Shown in pieces: positions 1 through 8,442 of a DNA stretch of 64,000 nt. The stretch is from Actinopolyspora saharensis (GTDB taxonomy: Bacteria; Actinomycetota; Actinomycetes; Mycobacteriales; Pseudonocardiaceae): positions 558,001 through 622,000 of the forward strand of contig NZ_FNKO01000001.1 of NCBI RefSeq assembly GCF_900100925.1, read 5' to 3'. Position numbers and translations under genes: made by a program. Under the pieces are notes generated by a model. The model saw only the letters and a program-made list of their open reading frames with translations. It did no database searches and was not told the DNA's origin. Position 1 is the first letter of the stretch, and the number at the start of each line of letters is the position of its first letter.

Positions 1-1
1 G

Positions 2-412
2 CCGGTCTCGCCGATGCTGATGCGGCATCTGCGCGAGCACGCCGACCAGCGGGGCACGCACGGGGCCGGTGACGGGAGGGTGCTGCGCTACCGCGGTGGT
101 AGCCCGTTGACGCATCGGCGTTATGACCACTTGTGGCACCGGTTGGGTCAGCACTTGTCGTGGGTGGCCACCCAGCAGGTCAGCACCCACTGGCTGCGGT
201 ATACCACTCTGACGTGGGTGGAGCGCCACTTCGGCTACGCGGTGGCTCGCGCCTACGCGGGTCACACCGACCACGCCGACCAGGACGGGGCGACGGCCAC
301 CTATGTGCGTGCCGGGCTTCCCGAAATCGCCGCGGCGTTGAGCGCCCTGACCGGACATGTCAGGGACACAACGCATATATGCCCGACTTTTGGACAAGTT
401 TGCTCTTACTAG
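2..412 (+). CDS. Tyrosine recombinase/integrase, C-terminal part (5' end outside window)
   Basis: The reading frame is open from the left edge, so this is the 3' part of a gene. The C-terminal catalytic domain of a phage-type integrase is visible: an HWLRYTT box (the HxxR motif), then AGHTD with the second conserved histidine, then a tyrosine in ATYVRA as candidate nucleophile. The first catalytic arginine would lie outside the window. The tail after the tyrosine (GLPEIAAALSALTGH) is usual for actinomycete integrases of integrated plasmids or phage-like islands. An IS3-type transposase remnant follows directly, so this edge is a mobile-DNA junction. Whether the enzyme is complete upstream cannot be judged from the window. 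Confidence 0.75.
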   Translation, partial: PVSPMLMRHLREHADQRGTHGAGDGRVLRYRGGSPLTHRRYDHLWHRLGQHLSWVATQQVSTHWLRYTTLTWVERHFGYAVARAYAGHTDHADQDGATATYVRAGLPEIAAALSALTGHVRDTTHICPTFGQVCSY

Positions 413-509
413 CTGGTCATCCGCTATGGATTGACCCTCGCTATGAGGATAGGGAGAAGCAAGGTCCTCATGTATCGCAACATCCAGCCGTCGTGCCGAC
501 GTGGGATCA

Positions 510-931
510 CGCCGGGGCTGGGCTACGCGTTGGCCGAGCGTCTGAGCACTGAGCTGAGCACCGACTGCCTAAACAGCGCTGTCGGCTTCCGGGGTAGCGT
601 CGTGGCCGGAGTGATCTTTCACAGCGACCGAGGATGCCAATGCACCAGCACCCAGTTGGCCCAGCGCTGCGCCAAGCTGGGCATCCGGCATTTGCTGGGG
701 CGCACCGGGATCTGTGGGGGCAACGCGGTCGTGGAGTCGTTTTTCGGAGCGTTGAAACGAAAACTCGTGCACCGACACCGCTTCACCGCCCGAGCCCAGG
801 CACGCGAGGTCGTTTTCACCTGGACCCGGACCCGGTGCAACCGCCAGGACTGCACTCCGCTCTGGACTACGCCAGCCCCGAGCACTGGGAAGCCCACCAT
901 GACCACCCACAACCCATGGCAGCATAACTAA
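510..931 (+). pseudogene. IS3-family transposase (OrfB) C-terminal remnant
   Basis: The frame from about 510 encodes the second half of an IS3-type integrase-core transposase. It has LAERLSTELSTD, then FHSDRGCQCTS with the second catalytic aspartate, and ESFFGALKRKL with the catalytic glutamate. The usual DNA triplet before the glutamate helix is replaced by GGNA (GICGGNAVVESFF). The N-terminal half with the first aspartate and the upstream OrfA are missing. The sequence after the glutamate (RTRCNRQDCTPLW) is also degenerate compared with the family pattern NxxRxHxxL. I read it as a dead fragment. No terminal inverted repeats were found around it. Confidence 0.7.
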
Positions 932-1104
932 CCGTCCGGCCAACGGGGGAACCTCACAAAAACTCAGCACACACGGCCGCAATTGTTTGTCGGAGAGCAA
1001 CTACACGCCGGTGGGTCGATTCTCGCCATCTACGCCGCCCCCATCGCCCTTGTCGACACCGTCTTGCCTCCTGCCCATTGATGGCACTACATCGAACGCG
1101 TTTC

Positions 1105-1563
1105 TCACGAGGGGAGGGGGTGGGAGGGGTGTTCTCGGAGCACGCAGGTCAGTCGTGCGGTGCACGTGCGGTTTCCGTCGTCATCGTTGATCGTGATCTC
1201 GTAGGTGGCGAGGTTGCGTCCCCGGTGCAGCGGTGTCGCGGTCCCGGTCACCCGCTGGCCGGTGGGCGATCTGTGGTGCGTGCAGGACAGATCCACGCCC
1301 AGGGCTTGCCGACTCGCCCCGGTGTGCAGCGCCGCGGCGATCGAGCCGAGCGTCTCGGCCAGGACCGCGTTCGCCCCACCGTGCAGCAACCCGTAGGGCT
1401 GGCGGTTACCTGTCACAGGCAGGGTGCCGACCAGGTGATCCGGGTTCCACGCCGTGATCTCCAGACCCATCCGGACGACGAGCTGCTCCGTTCCGGACAG
1501 CGCCTCCCTGAGCTGATCGACGGCGCTGCCGTGCACCGCACCGTCCTCCTCGACCGCAGACAT
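1105..1563 (-). CDS. Hotdog-fold thioesterase (PaaI-like)
   Basis: This 152-aa protein has the hotdog acyl-CoA thioesterase pattern: NRQPYGLLHGGANAVLAETLGS contains the HGG motif and the following acidic residue on the central helix, and ALGVDLSCTHHRSPTG is the usual strand after it. Start ATG at 1563 has a GAGAGGAGA ribosome binding site. It is the last gene of the minus-strand operon, 43 nt after the BenE-type transporter. In this family such enzymes release aromatic acids from CoA. Here it would probably free the product of the CoA-ligase/hydroxylase route or rescue CoA (inference). The substrate cannot be told from sequence. Confidence 0.8.
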   Translation of the reverse strand: MSAVEEDGAVHGSAVDQLREALSGTEQLVVRMGLEITAWNPDHLVGTLPVTGNRQPYGLLHGGANAVLAETLGSIAAALHTGASRQALGVDLSCTHHRSPTGQRVTGTATPLHRGRNLATYEITINDDDGNRTCTARLTCVLREHPSHPLPS

Positions 1564-1606
1564 CCGATCTCCTCTCGACTGTTCGGAAAAACCGTTCCCG
1601 CGCTGC

Positions 1607-2884
1607 TCAGTCGGAGTGATCGGCGCGATCCCTGAACTGGTCGAATTCGAGCAGCAGGGACGCCGTCACACCGCCGAGCAGAGCCCAGAAAGGGCTGGAT
1701 ATACCCGCGATGCTGACTCCGCTCATGGCGATGACGAGCGCGAAGAACGCCCCGATCTGGAACCGGGAGCTGCCGAAAGCACCTTGGAAGGACGACAGCA
1801 GAACCGTGATCATCGCCAAGCCGGCAACGGAGGTGACGAGTTCGACCGGGAGCGCGGTGACGAACGCGACGGCAACGCTCGAAACCACCCCGAAGGCGAT
1901 GAACAGGATCCCGTTGAGCACGGCCGCCGCGTAACGCCCCGCCTCGGGGCCGGCATCGCGGGACGTGCAGATGGCGGTCATAGGACCCGCGATGTTGGAC
2001 GTGTGCCCTCCGAAACCGGCCGCGGCCAGTCCGCTGAGGCCGCTGAGCAACGACATGGAGTTGATCGGTGGACGGTAGCTCGCGGCCATCAGCGCTCCGG
2101 TCGCCTGCGCGTTCTCGGCCCCGATGATAAGCACGGTCAACGGCACGGAGACGGCCAAGACCGCTCCCCAGTCGAACGTGGGCACGACGAGCGCCGGCAC
2201 GGCGAGCCGGGTATCCGGGTCGATTCCCACGAACGCACCCGTCAATCCGGCGGCCACCGCGCTGGCCACGAGCGCACCAACGACGCCCGGGAGCTTCTTG
2301 CTGAATCGCGTCACGAGCAGGTAGCCGGCCAGCGCGGAGGTCACGATCCAGGGGGCGGCGCGCCCCGCCTCGACGACACCGATCGCGAACTCGACGAGCG
2401 CGCCGGCGATCATGGCCATGATGATGGGGCCAGGCAGCCAGGTCATCACCCGGCGGAGCACTCCGGTCAGTGCGAGCAGGAGCACCAAGGCGCCGCTCAC
2501 CAGGTACGCTCCGACGAGCTCTCCCAAGGTGAAGGTGCCGAGCGCATCCACTACGAGCACCGCACCAGGGATACTCCACGCTCCTGCTATGGGCTGCCTG
2601 TAGTAGAGCGCGAGCAGCAGGGAGTTCAGACCGCCGAATACGTAGACCCCGAAGATCCAGGACGCGGTCTGGGAGGCCGAGAGCCCCGCGTCTCCCGCTC
2701 CGTTGATGATGATCAGCGCGGGGCCGGTACAGCCGAACACGGTAGCGACCACGGCCGCGCCCACAGTGGAGAGATTCAGGTGCGCGGGCAGGTCCCGCAA
2801 GCCGCTACGTACCCCTGGCCCCTGTTCGACGAGTCGATCGTCTGTGCCGGCACGTGGGGGCGCTGCCGGAGGAGAGCTGCTCAT
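1607..2884 (-). CDS. benE: BenE-type benzoate/aromatic acid:H+ symporter
   Basis: A 425-aa polytopic membrane protein with about 11-12 hydrophobic segments. It matches the BenE family: N-terminal GLRDLPAHLNLSTVGAAVVA, then GPALIIINGAGDAG, IPGAVLVVDALG and WLPGPIIMAMIAG. The start at 2884 is chosen because AAGGAG lies 7-8 nt upstream. An in-frame ATG 36 codons further upstream would place its start inside the preceding gene and has no such site. It lies 79 nt after the CoxS-CoxG fusion gene, so probably in the same transcript. It is predicted to import the aromatic acid that the operon's CoA ligase activates. BenE members are known for benzoate, but the precise substrate here is open. Confidence 0.85.
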   Translation of the reverse strand: MSSSPPAAPPRAGTDDRLVEQGPGVRSGLRDLPAHLNLSTVGAAVVATVFGCTGPALIIINGAGDAGLSASQTASWIFGVYVFGGLNSLLLALYYRQPIAGAWSIPGAVLVVDALGTFTLGELVGAYLVSGALVLLLALTGVLRRVMTWLPGPIIMAMIAGALVEFAIGVVEAGRAAPWIVTSALAGYLLVTRFSKKLPGVVGALVASAVAAGLTGAFVGIDPDTRLAVPALVVPTFDWGAVLAVSVPLTVLIIGAENAQATGALMAASYRPPINSMSLLSGLSGLAAAGFGGHTSNIAGPMTAICTSRDAGPEAGRYAAAVLNGILFIAFGVVSSVAVAFVTALPVELVTSVAGLAMITVLLSSFQGAFGSSRFQIGAFFALVIAMSGVSIAGISSPFWALLGGVTASLLLEFDQFRDRADHSD

Positions 2885-2963
2885 CGATGTGCTCCTTGAG
2901 TCGGTTTTCGGCCCACCGGTGCGCGTCGCGGTCCTCGCGCGTACGCCCCGTTCCTCACCCCGC

Positions 2964-4274
2964 TCAGCGGAAGCCGTCCGTCGGTGTCCCACCGCGGCGG
3001 GAGTTCCCTTTCCCGAGGCCGAAGCGACGCAGCGCCCGACGGATCCGGTTGGCGAGGGTGCCGGCGACCAGACGCAAGGCGCTCGGCGCTCCCGCAGGGG
3101 TGGTCGGTGCTTGGCCGGAGGTGGCCGCCTGCTTCACGGAGTCGGCGAACTGCTCGAACATGCGACGGCTGATGTCGCCGGCGAGCGCCCGTCCGAATTG
3201 GGCGATCCGGCCGGTGAGGTACACGGCGGCGTCGGCCTGCAGTCGCGTGCCGGTCTCGGTGGACTCGGCCACCAGAGTGAGGTCGGCCTGTGTCTGCGCA
3301 CCGCCGGTGTCCTCACCTTGGGCGAGCACCCGGATTCTTCCGGATTCTCGGTCGTGCTCGGTGATGTGCGCGATACCGGTGAACGAGAGCTTGATCGGTC
3401 CCACCGCGACGCGGGCGCGTCCGGTGTAGTGCTCGTTGCCGAGGTCCTCGGTGAGTTCGGCGCCGGGCAGGCAGGTCGCGAGCAGGTGGACGTCGTCGAG
3501 GACGCGCCACACTTTCTCGAACGGCACGTCCAGATCCGTGGTGACCTCGACTGACACCGTCGGCTCGGAGTCCGGCAGCACGATCTCCACATCCTGGGAG
3601 GCGGCATCGGATCGTTGCGTGTCAGAGACTCCCTCAGCACCGCCCGGCAAGCCGGCCGCCTGGCCACCCGCACGGCCGACGAGTGCGCGGTGGGCACAGT
3701 TGCCGGGTGCAGGAACCCCTTCGGGGTGTTCACGACTCGTCTCGGCCACGGCCGAGACGATGTTGCGGTAGCCCGTGCACCGGCAGATCACGCCGGAGAG
3801 TTCCTCCGGGATTTCCTCCTCGGCGATGCCCGGCTTGTGCGAGAGCAGGTCGTAGGAGCTCATCAGGAAGCCCGGCGTGCAGAACCCGCACTGCAGTGCG
3901 TGGTGGTGGCCGAAGGACTCCTGCAACGGGTGCAGGTCGTCCGGACGTCCCAAGCCCTCGACGGTGACCACGTCGGATCCGTCGAGCTGGCAGGCGAACA
4001 GCAGGCAGGCGCGTGCGGCCTCCCCGTCGACCATCACCGTGCACATGCCGCACACGCCGTGCTCGCAGCCCAGGTGGGTTCCTGTGAGGCCGAGATGATC
4101 GCGCAGTGCGTCCGCCAGGGTGTGGCGGGGCGGCAACTGCAGCACGGCCGGGGTGCCGTTGACGGTCAGCCGGACCTCCACCGGTTCATCCGCGCCCGCA
4201 CTCACCGGCCTGGGCCGGTTTTCCCGGCGGTCCGCCGACCGCGCGGTGTCGTGGGTGGTTTCGTCGGTGGTCAT
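2964..4274 (-). CDS. Fused CoxS [2Fe-2S] subunit and CoxG-like SRPBCC domain
   Basis: The 436-aa product is two proteins in one. Residues ~30-185 are a molybdenum-hydroxylase small subunit. A plant-type [2Fe-2S] site is seen in GCEHGVCGMC plus a later cysteine (ARACLL), and a second [2Fe-2S] site in CGFCTPG and CRCTGY. After a linker of about 45 residues, ~235-385 is a CoxG/SRPBCC domain (VPFEKVWRVLDDVHLLATCLPGAE, GRARVAVGPIKLSFTG), followed by a basic tail. CoxG is normally a separate small protein associated with maturation or membrane attachment of CO-dehydrogenase-like enzymes. The start overlaps the CoxM stop by 4 nt, so translation is coupled. The electron route from Mo through both clusters to FAD in CoxM is family knowledge. 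Confidence 0.88.
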   Translation of the reverse strand: MTTDETTHDTARSADRRENRPRPVSAGADEPVEVRLTVNGTPAVLQLPPRHTLADALRDHLGLTGTHLGCEHGVCGMCTVMVDGEAARACLLFACQLDGSDVVTVEGLGRPDDLHPLQESFGHHHALQCGFCTPGFLMSSYDLLSHKPGIAEEEIPEELSGVICRCTGYRNIVSAVAETSREHPEGVPAPGNCAHRALVGRAGGQAAGLPGGAEGVSDTQRSDAASQDVEIVLPDSEPTVSVEVTTDLDVPFEKVWRVLDDVHLLATCLPGAELTEDLGNEHYTGRARVAVGPIKLSFTGIAHITEHDRESGRIRVLAQGEDTGGAQTQADLTLVAESTETGTRLQADAAVYLTGRIAQFGRALAGDISRRMFEQFADSVKQAATSGQAPTTPAGAPSALRLVAGTLANRIRRALRRFGLGKGNSRRGGTPTDGFR

Positions 4275-5179
4275 GAACTTCCCCCGTTGGTGCCCCGGAG
4301 GGCACGGTCGTGGGCCTTGGCCAGTTCCCGGCCGGACAACGTCGCGAGCAGCCGGCGCCGGTAGTCCTGGGAACCGTGCGCGTCGCCGTCGGTGTCGACC
4401 ATGTCCTGCGCGATACCGGCCAAGGGTTCGGTCAGCCGCACGGCCAGCCGAGCACCGTCCTGTCCGGACGCGCTGACAGCCGAAGCGAGCTCGGTACTTA
4501 CGTCGCGGGTGACCGGACGGTCGGAGACCCCGAACGCCGTGAGTGTCGCCTCGTGGACATGCTCGCCGGACACCGTTACCCGCACGGCAACACCTGCCAG
4601 GGCGAAGTCCCCGTGCCGGCGGGCGATCTCGGCGAACCCGAAGCCCTCGCCCTCGGCCGCGACGGGAAACCGGATGGCGGTGAGGATGTCCTCGGAACCG
4701 AGAGCTGTGGTCATGGCACCGGTGAAGAACTCCCGAGCCGGTACCTGGCGCGTACCACGTGGACTGGTCAACGTGATCCGGGCGTTCAGGCAGGCCGCCA
4801 CAGCAGGGATCTCAGCAGCCGGATCGGCGTGCGCGAGGCTGCCGCACACGGTCCCGCGACTGCGCAGCTCCCGATGCCCCACCCACGGCAGGGCCATGCG
4901 CAACAACGGCACCGAATCGGTCGCCCGGTCGTGTTCCACTCGTCGTTGCCGGACCATCGCCGCGACCTCGAGCGAGTCACCGGTGCTCCGTAGTTGGTCG
5001 AGTCCCTCTACCGTGGTGATGTCCACCAGCTTCTCGGGCCGGGCCAGCCGCATCGCCAGGACGGGCACCAATGACTGCCCTCCGGCGAGGACCTTTCCGC
5101 CGCCGTCACTGCCGGCGAGTTCGTTCACGGCGTCCTCGAGGCTGGTGGGACGTACGTAGGCGAAGGGGGCGGCTTTCAT
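4271..5179 (-). CDS. FAD-binding medium subunit of molybdenum hydroxylase (CoxM-like)
   Basis: This 302-aa protein matches the FAD subunit of the xanthine oxidase/CO dehydrogenase group. It opens with PFAYVRPTSLEDAV, then AGGQSLVPVLAMRLARP (the AGGxSL FAD-binding box), and VCGSLAHADPAAEIP stands where the family has its second FAD motif (TIGG-like, here TVCG). The C-terminal CO-dehydrogenase flavoprotein domain is present. It sits 6 nt after the enoyl-CoA hydratase gene and overlaps the CoxS-CoxG gene. With CoxL and CoxS-CoxG it makes a complete three-component hydroxylase, cytoplasmic or membrane-associated. No residue loss was noticed. Confidence 0.87.
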   Translation of the reverse strand: MKAAPFAYVRPTSLEDAVNELAGSDGGGKVLAGGQSLVPVLAMRLARPEKLVDITTVEGLDQLRSTGDSLEVAAMVRQRRVEHDRATDSVPLLRMALPWVGHRELRSRGTVCGSLAHADPAAEIPAVAACLNARITLTSPRGTRQVPAREFFTGAMTTALGSEDILTAIRFPVAAEGEGFGFAEIARRHGDFALAGVAVRVTVSGEHVHEATLTAFGVSDRPVTRDVSTELASAVSASGQDGARLAVRLTEPLAGIAQDMVDTDGDAHGSQDYRRRLLATLSGRELAKAHDRALRGTNGGSS

Positions 5180-5185
5180 CGACTC

Positions 5186-5965
5186 TCACCGACCCCGGAA
5201 CTTCGGGGTGCGCTTGTCGTTGAACGCCGCGACGCCCTCGGCGAAGTCGTGGCTGGCCCGCAGCATCGAGTAGGCCTTGCGCTCCAGCTCGATGCCGGTG
5301 TACAGCGGGCCGTCAGCACCGCGGTCGAGCACTTCCTTGGCGGTACGCGCCGCCAGCGGCGAGAAGCCGAGCATTTTGGCCACGAGGCGTTCGACCTCGC
5401 CGTCCAGGGCGGCGCGGTCCTCGGTGACGCCTGCCAGCAGGCCCCAGTCGCCGGCCTGCTCGGCGTTGATGCGCTCGGCGGTGAGTACGTGGTACTTGGC
5501 CCGCGAGAGTCCGATCAGCCGGGCCAGCCGCTGGGTACCGCCGGATCCGGGGATCATTCCGAGGTTCATCTCGGGCAGGGCGAACTGGCTGCGCGCGGTG
5601 GCCAGCCGGATGTCCGAGGACAGGGCGAGTTCGAAGCCGACACCGAAGCAGTAACCGTCCACGGCGGTGATCACCGGTTTGGGGCTGCGGGCCGGGGCCG
5701 TGACGTGGTGTCCGAGGTCGGTGAAGTCGACTGGTTCGACCTCCATGAATCCGGCGATGTCACCCCCGGACGAGAAGTGCTCGCCCTCGCCGCGAATGAC
5801 CACGAGCTGGACGGTGTCGTCGGCGTCGATCTCGGCGAACCGGTCGGCCATCACGTTGCGGGTTTCCCAGGTGATGACGTTGTACTTGCCGTGATCGAGG
5901 GTCAGGTAGGCCACTCGTCCCTCGTGGCCACGGTCGAGCCGGATTTCGCCTCCGGTGAGTGCCAT
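5186..5965 (-). CDS. Enoyl-CoA hydratase/isomerase family protein
   Basis: A 259-aa crotonase-fold protein. The oxyanion-hole region is GEHFSSGGDI and CFGVGFELALSSDI. Both acidic positions used by true hydratases are kept: the glutamate in GFELA and the glutamate in LPEMNLGMIPGSGGTQRL. It is inserted between CoxL (2 nt gap) and CoxM (6 nt gap), so it is co-translated with the Mo hydroxylase, which is unusual. An AAGGAAC site precedes the ATG. Its close coupling to a CoA ligase suggests an aromatic or alicyclic acyl-CoA substrate. Feruloyl-CoA hydratase/lyase is possible but the motif pattern is of the generic hydratase type, so I do not assign it. Confidence 0.85.
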   Translation of the reverse strand: MALTGGEIRLDRGHEGRVAYLTLDHGKYNVITWETRNVMADRFAEIDADDTVQLVVIRGEGEHFSSGGDIAGFMEVEPVDFTDLGHHVTAPARSPKPVITAVDGYCFGVGFELALSSDIRLATARSQFALPEMNLGMIPGSGGTQRLARLIGLSRAKYHVLTAERINAEQAGDWGLLAGVTEDRAALDGEVERLVAKMLGFSPLAARTAKEVLDRGADGPLYTGIELERKAYSMLRASHDFAEGVAAFNDKRTPKFRGR

Positions 5966-5967
5966 GA

Positions 5968-8442
5968 TCAGTGGGTTCCTTCCGTTGCCGGGATTTCCTC
6001 GGTGAGTAGCTGGTGGATGACGTTGCCGTGCAGGGGTAGGCTGGTGATCTCGATGCCGTGGGGCGCGAGCGCGTCCGAGACCGCGTTGGCGATGGCCACC
6101 GGCAGACTCATCGAGCTGCCCTCACCGGACCCCTTGGCGCCGAGCCGCGTCACCGGGGAGGGGGTCTGCATGTGGTCGCTGTCGAGCGTGTAGGTGGTCT
6201 CGGCCGCCGTGGGGCACAGGTAGTCCATGAACGTCGCCGATGTGGGCTGGCCGGACTCGGAGTAGCGCATCTCCTCGTACAGCGTGCCCCCGATGGCGTG
6301 CGCCAGCGCGCCGTGGATCTGGCCTTCGAGGAGCGTCTCGTTCAGGATCGTGCCGGGGTCGTGCACTGTGGACACGTGTTCGAGAGTGATCTCGCGGGTG
6401 TCGGGATCGATGCGGCACACCACGAGTTCGGCGACGAAGCCGTAGCACAGGCTGGAGTTGATCTGGTCGTTCTGGTTGGCCGCCTTGGACTCCGGCGGAG
6501 TGAACGCCGCCTCCTCGTAGAGCCGGGCCGACGCTCCTTCCGGCAACGAGCCGGGATCCCAGTGCACCAGACCGGCGGCGTGGCGGAACGCCACGCCGCG
6601 CTCGGGCTCATCACGAACCCGGACCCGTCCGTCGGCAAGCTCCAACTGCTCGGGATCCGCGTCGAGCATCGTCGCCCCGGCCAGCCGCACTGTGACCGCC
6701 AGTCGTTCGGCGGCCTCCACCAGGGCGCTGGTGAGCAACGGTGCGAAACGCGACGAGTAGCTGCCGGAGCTGACCGTCCACGGTGTGGTGGCGGTGTCCA
6801 TCTCGACCACGGGGCGGACCTGGTCCCGCTGCAGGCCGAGCTGCTCGGCAACGATCTGCTGTGCCACCGTGGCATGCCCTTGACCCTGCGGCACGGTGCC
6901 GAGCAGAACGGAGACCACGCCGTTGAGGTCCACGCTGACCCGGACGTGCTCGGTGGAGCCGGACTTGCCGCGACCGGGTGGTCGGTTCTCGGCCGGGGTG
7001 GCCAGACCGACGTAGCCGATGTTGGTCGCGGAGGGATCCACCACGCTGGCCATCCCGATGCCGAAGTACTCGCCGCGCTCACGCGCCTCCCGTTGGCGCT
7101 GCCGCAGCGCGGTGTAGTCGGCGTTCTCGAGGACTTTCTCGAAGGCCCGCGGGTAGTCCCCTGAGTCGTAGATGCCACCGGTCGGGGTGCTGTAGGGAAA
7201 TTCGTCGGCTTGCACGAAATTGCGACGGCGCAGTTCCGCCGCGTCGATGCCACGGTCGTGGGCGATGGTGTCGATCAGCCGCTCCAGACCGAAGTAGAGC
7301 TGCTGTCCACCGAATCCGCGGTTGAGCCCGGTCGGTGTCTTGTTGCTGACCACGGCACGGGAACGGATCTGTACGGCGCCGATCCGGTAGGCACCCGTGA
7401 TGTTGCCGAAGCAGCGATACAGCGTGCTGGGCTCGGGCGGGCGCAGGTAAGCACCCACGTTGTCGACGAGGTCCGCCCGCAGCGCCTCGATACGTCCGTC
7501 GTCGGAGACCGCCGCCTCGAAACGCATCGATCGGTCCGAACCGGCCGAGCTCGCCAGCAGGTGCTCGATGCGGTCCTCGGTCCATCGCACCGGCCGTCCC
7601 GCATGTTGGCTGGCCAGGGCCAGCAGCGCGACGTACGGGTAGATACCGGCCTTGATGCCGAAGCTGCCGCCGTTGTCGGCCGGGACGTGCAGCCGCACGC
7701 GCGAAGTGGGAACGCCCAGCGCTCCGGCCAGCACGGGCACCATCGAGAACGGGCCGTGGAAGTTCGCCCACGCGGTGATCGCGGGTCCGTCGACCTCGTC
7801 GTGCCACTCGGCGACCACCGAGTAGCACTCCATCGGCGTGGAGGAGTAGCGGGGAAACTCGTACTCGGCGGTGACCACCCGGTCGGCGCGGTCGAACGTC
7901 TCGTCCACGGGTCCGAAGTGAAACGTCCGGTCGGTGGCGACGTTGTCCTCGGCCTGCTCGTGCAGTTTGGGGGCTTCGGGGGCGAGAGCCTTGTCGGTGT
8001 CCACCACTGCCGGCAGCGGCTCGTAGTCGATCTCTACCAACTCGGCAGCGTCCTCGGCGACGTAGCGATCGCTGGCCACGACTACCGCCACCGGTTCACC
8101 GACGAACCGGGTCTTGTCCGTCGCGGTCGGGTAGTACGGCATCGGTGTCTTCAGCGACAGCGGGAACGGATGCAGTGCCGCGGTCACCTCTTCGGGCCCG
8201 ATGACGGCAGCGACACCCGGATGCGCCCGCGCTCGCTCGAGGTGCACGCTACGAAGCCTCGCGTGCGGATGGGGGCTGCGCACGATCGCCGCGGTCAGGG
8301 TTCCGGGCAACGGATCGAGATCGTCGAGAAAGCGGCCCCGTCCGCACAGCAGAGCCGGGTCCTCCACGCGCGCCGTGGAACGCTGTCCGCGCCCTCCGTC
8401 ATTGCCAGTGGGAGGTTTGCTCGGATCGGTCACGGTATTCAC
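5968..8442 (-). CDS. Molybdopterin-binding large subunit of aromatic/CoA-ester hydroxylase (CoxL-like)
   Basis: The 824-aa catalytic subunit of a xanthine-oxidase-family enzyme. It starts with the a/b hammerhead domain (VEDPALLCGRGRFLDDL), continues with FVGEPVAVVVA, and has the Mo-cofactor motifs QGQGHATVAQQIVAEQLG and GAKGSGEGSS, which carries the catalytic glutamate. The loop that defines CO dehydrogenase (AYxCSFR in form I, AYRGAGR in form II) reads GLNRGFGGQQ. So this is not a CO dehydrogenase; the loop resembles organic-substrate hydroxylases. The GTG start overlaps the CoA ligase stop by 4 nt. Predicted role: hydroxylation (or reduction) of an aromatic acid or its CoA ester. Substrate unknown. 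Confidence 0.86.
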   Translation of the reverse strand: MNTVTDPSKPPTGNDGGRGQRSTARVEDPALLCGRGRFLDDLDPLPGTLTAAIVRSPHPHARLRSVHLERARAHPGVAAVIGPEEVTAALHPFPLSLKTPMPYYPTATDKTRFVGEPVAVVVASDRYVAEDAAELVEIDYEPLPAVVDTDKALAPEAPKLHEQAEDNVATDRTFHFGPVDETFDRADRVVTAEYEFPRYSSTPMECYSVVAEWHDEVDGPAITAWANFHGPFSMVPVLAGALGVPTSRVRLHVPADNGGSFGIKAGIYPYVALLALASQHAGRPVRWTEDRIEHLLASSAGSDRSMRFEAAVSDDGRIEALRADLVDNVGAYLRPPEPSTLYRCFGNITGAYRIGAVQIRSRAVVSNKTPTGLNRGFGGQQLYFGLERLIDTIAHDRGIDAAELRRRNFVQADEFPYSTPTGGIYDSGDYPRAFEKVLENADYTALRQRQREARERGEYFGIGMASVVDPSATNIGYVGLATPAENRPPGRGKSGSTEHVRVSVDLNGVVSVLLGTVPQGQGHATVAQQIVAEQLGLQRDQVRPVVEMDTATTPWTVSSGSYSSRFAPLLTSALVEAAERLAVTVRLAGATMLDADPEQLELADGRVRVRDEPERGVAFRHAAGLVHWDPGSLPEGASARLYEEAAFTPPESKAANQNDQINSSLCYGFVAELVVCRIDPDTREITLEHVSTVHDPGTILNETLLEGQIHGALAHAIGGTLYEEMRYSESGQPTSATFMDYLCPTAAETTYTLDSDHMQTPSPVTRLGAKGSGEGSSMSLPVAIANAVSDALAPHGIEITSLPLHGNVIHQLLTEEIPATEGTH

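Noticed and set aside
5968..8442. Aerobic CO dehydrogenase (coxMSL) for carbon monoxide oxidation
   Set aside because: The CODH active-site loop is absent, and the operon carries a CoA ligase, enoyl-CoA hydratase and BenE, which point to an aromatic acid.
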